A DNA stretch of 5,227 nucleotides from a bacterium (GTDB lineage Bacteria > BMS3Abin14). The notes under the pieces were generated by a model. It made no database searches. It was not told where the DNA came from and was given only the letters and a program-made list of their open reading frames with translations. Positions 4,821 to 5,227 of the stretch are shown piece after piece; the first letter of the stretch is position 1, and the number at the start of each line of letters is the position of its first letter. The stretch covers positions 1 to 5,227 of the forward strand of contig JALHUC010000415.1 in the NCBI GenBank assembly GCA_022865845.1, given 5' to 3'. The position numbers were made by a program, and so were the translations under genes.

Positions 4821-4841
4821 CTCCCTCCTCCCTCCTTCCCT
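4821..4841. repeat. 7-bp tandem array, three units of CTCCCTC type, opposed to the 4708 array
   Basis: Units at 4821, 4828 and 4835 read CTCCCTC, CTCCCTC and CTTCCCT. Together with the next bases (ATTC) the end of the array forms the right arm (4833-4845) of a perfect 13-bp inverted repeat whose left arm is at 4715-4727. The arms are 105 bp apart. The array ends 11 bp before the carA Shine-Dalgarno sequence. Confidence 0.85.
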
Positions 4842-4862
4842 ATTCAATAAACAGGAGTTTCC

Positions 4863-5227
4863 ATGTCCAGCCTCGCGCAGATCTTAAAGAACAACAAACC
4901 TCGTGCCACTCTTGCCCTCGCCGACGGGACGGTCTTTCGCGGCTGGGGTTTCGGAGCCGAGGGCATTACGGTGGGGGAGGTGGTCTTTAACACCTGCATG
5001 ACCGGTTACCAGGAGGTCCTCACCGATCCATCCTATCATCGACAGATCGTCGTTATGACACCCGTTCAGATAGGCAACACAGGGGTCAATCCCAGGGATG
5101 ATGAGTCGGAAAAACCCCATGTGTCCGGTTTTGTTGTGCGGGAGAGTTCCACGGTGACAAGCAACTGGAGAGCGGAGGAGGGGTTGGAGTCCTGGCTGGC
5201 CGGAAACGGTATCATCGGGATTGAGGG
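4863..5227 (+). CDS. carA: Carbamoyl-phosphate synthase small subunit (partial, 3' end beyond window)
   Basis: CarA is the glutaminase subunit that hydrolyses glutamine and passes ammonia to CarB, which makes carbamoyl phosphate for PyrB and for arginine synthesis. Only the first 121 residues are in the window, covering most of the N-terminal small-subunit domain; the class I glutamine amidotransferase domain with its Cys-His-Glu triad would lie downstream. [18 protein letters not shown] (17-34), the signature [21 protein letters not shown] (39-59) and SGFVVRESS (88-96) are characteristic. The usual TYPxIGNxG segment reads TPVQIGNTG here. AGGAG at 4853-4857, 5 nt before ATG 4863, supports the start. 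It follows pyrC on the same strand after 149 bp filled mostly with repeat arrays and is expected to be in the same operon, with carB probably next. Confidence 0.96.
   Translation, partial: MSSLAQILKNNKPRATLALADGTVFRGWGFGAEGITVGEVVFNTCMTGYQEVLTDPSYHRQIVVMTPVQIGNTGVNPRDDESEKPHVSGFVVRESSTVTSNWRAEEGLESWLAGNGIIGIE

Noticed and set aside
4715..4845. Terminator between pyrC and carA from the 13-bp inverted repeat
   Set aside because: The arms are 105 bp apart and no T-run follows the right arm; carA is expected to be cotranscribed.

Overview
The window looks like a chromosomal housekeeping segment of a bacterium, most likely of the deltaproteobacterial (Desulfobacterota) type. This is inferred from three things: the gene order pyrR-pyrB-pyrC-carA, the company of a YajQ-family gene, and a small membrane-anchored protein of a kind common in that group. 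No phylogenetic marker is present, so the taxon is tentative. All genes read on the + strand.

Layout. Bases 2-274 hold the end of a small multi-pass membrane protein of unknown function. Bases 394-885 are a full YajQ-family nucleotide-binding protein. Bases 1042-1392 are a 116-residue single-pass membrane protein. From 1606 a pyrimidine operon begins. It has a consensus-like promoter (1606-1634), an RNA hairpin closely matching the PyrR-binding site (1648-1680), a possible 39-codon leader ORF (1688-1807) and a strong intrinsic terminator inside that ORF (1719-1752). Then come pyrR (1826-2377), pyrB (2493-3428), pyrC (3412-4713) and the start of carA (4863 to the window end).

How it fits together. 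CarA (with CarB, presumably downstream) makes carbamoyl phosphate, PyrB condenses it with aspartate, and PyrC closes the ring to dihydroorotate: the first three steps of UMP synthesis. PyrR is the uridine-nucleotide sensor, and its likely RNA target and terminator lie directly upstream of its own gene. The leader ORF's Shine-Dalgarno sequence lies in the 3' arm of the PyrR hairpin. This suggests PyrR may act by blocking leader translation, so that the terminator folds. That would combine PyrR control with a pyrBI-type coupled attenuator.

The other striking feature is in the spacers. Every non-overlapping intergenic region is packed with degenerate tandem arrays of very short units, mostly exactly 7 bp, with a few of 6 or 8 bp. 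Each array has its own word. The first array of each spacer starts at or within 12 bp of the upstream stop codon, or overlaps it. In several spacers the downstream array is roughly the reverse complement of the upstream one. I know of no standard element in this kind of genome that explains this; the nearest analogy is the heptanucleotide STRR repeats of cyanobacteria.
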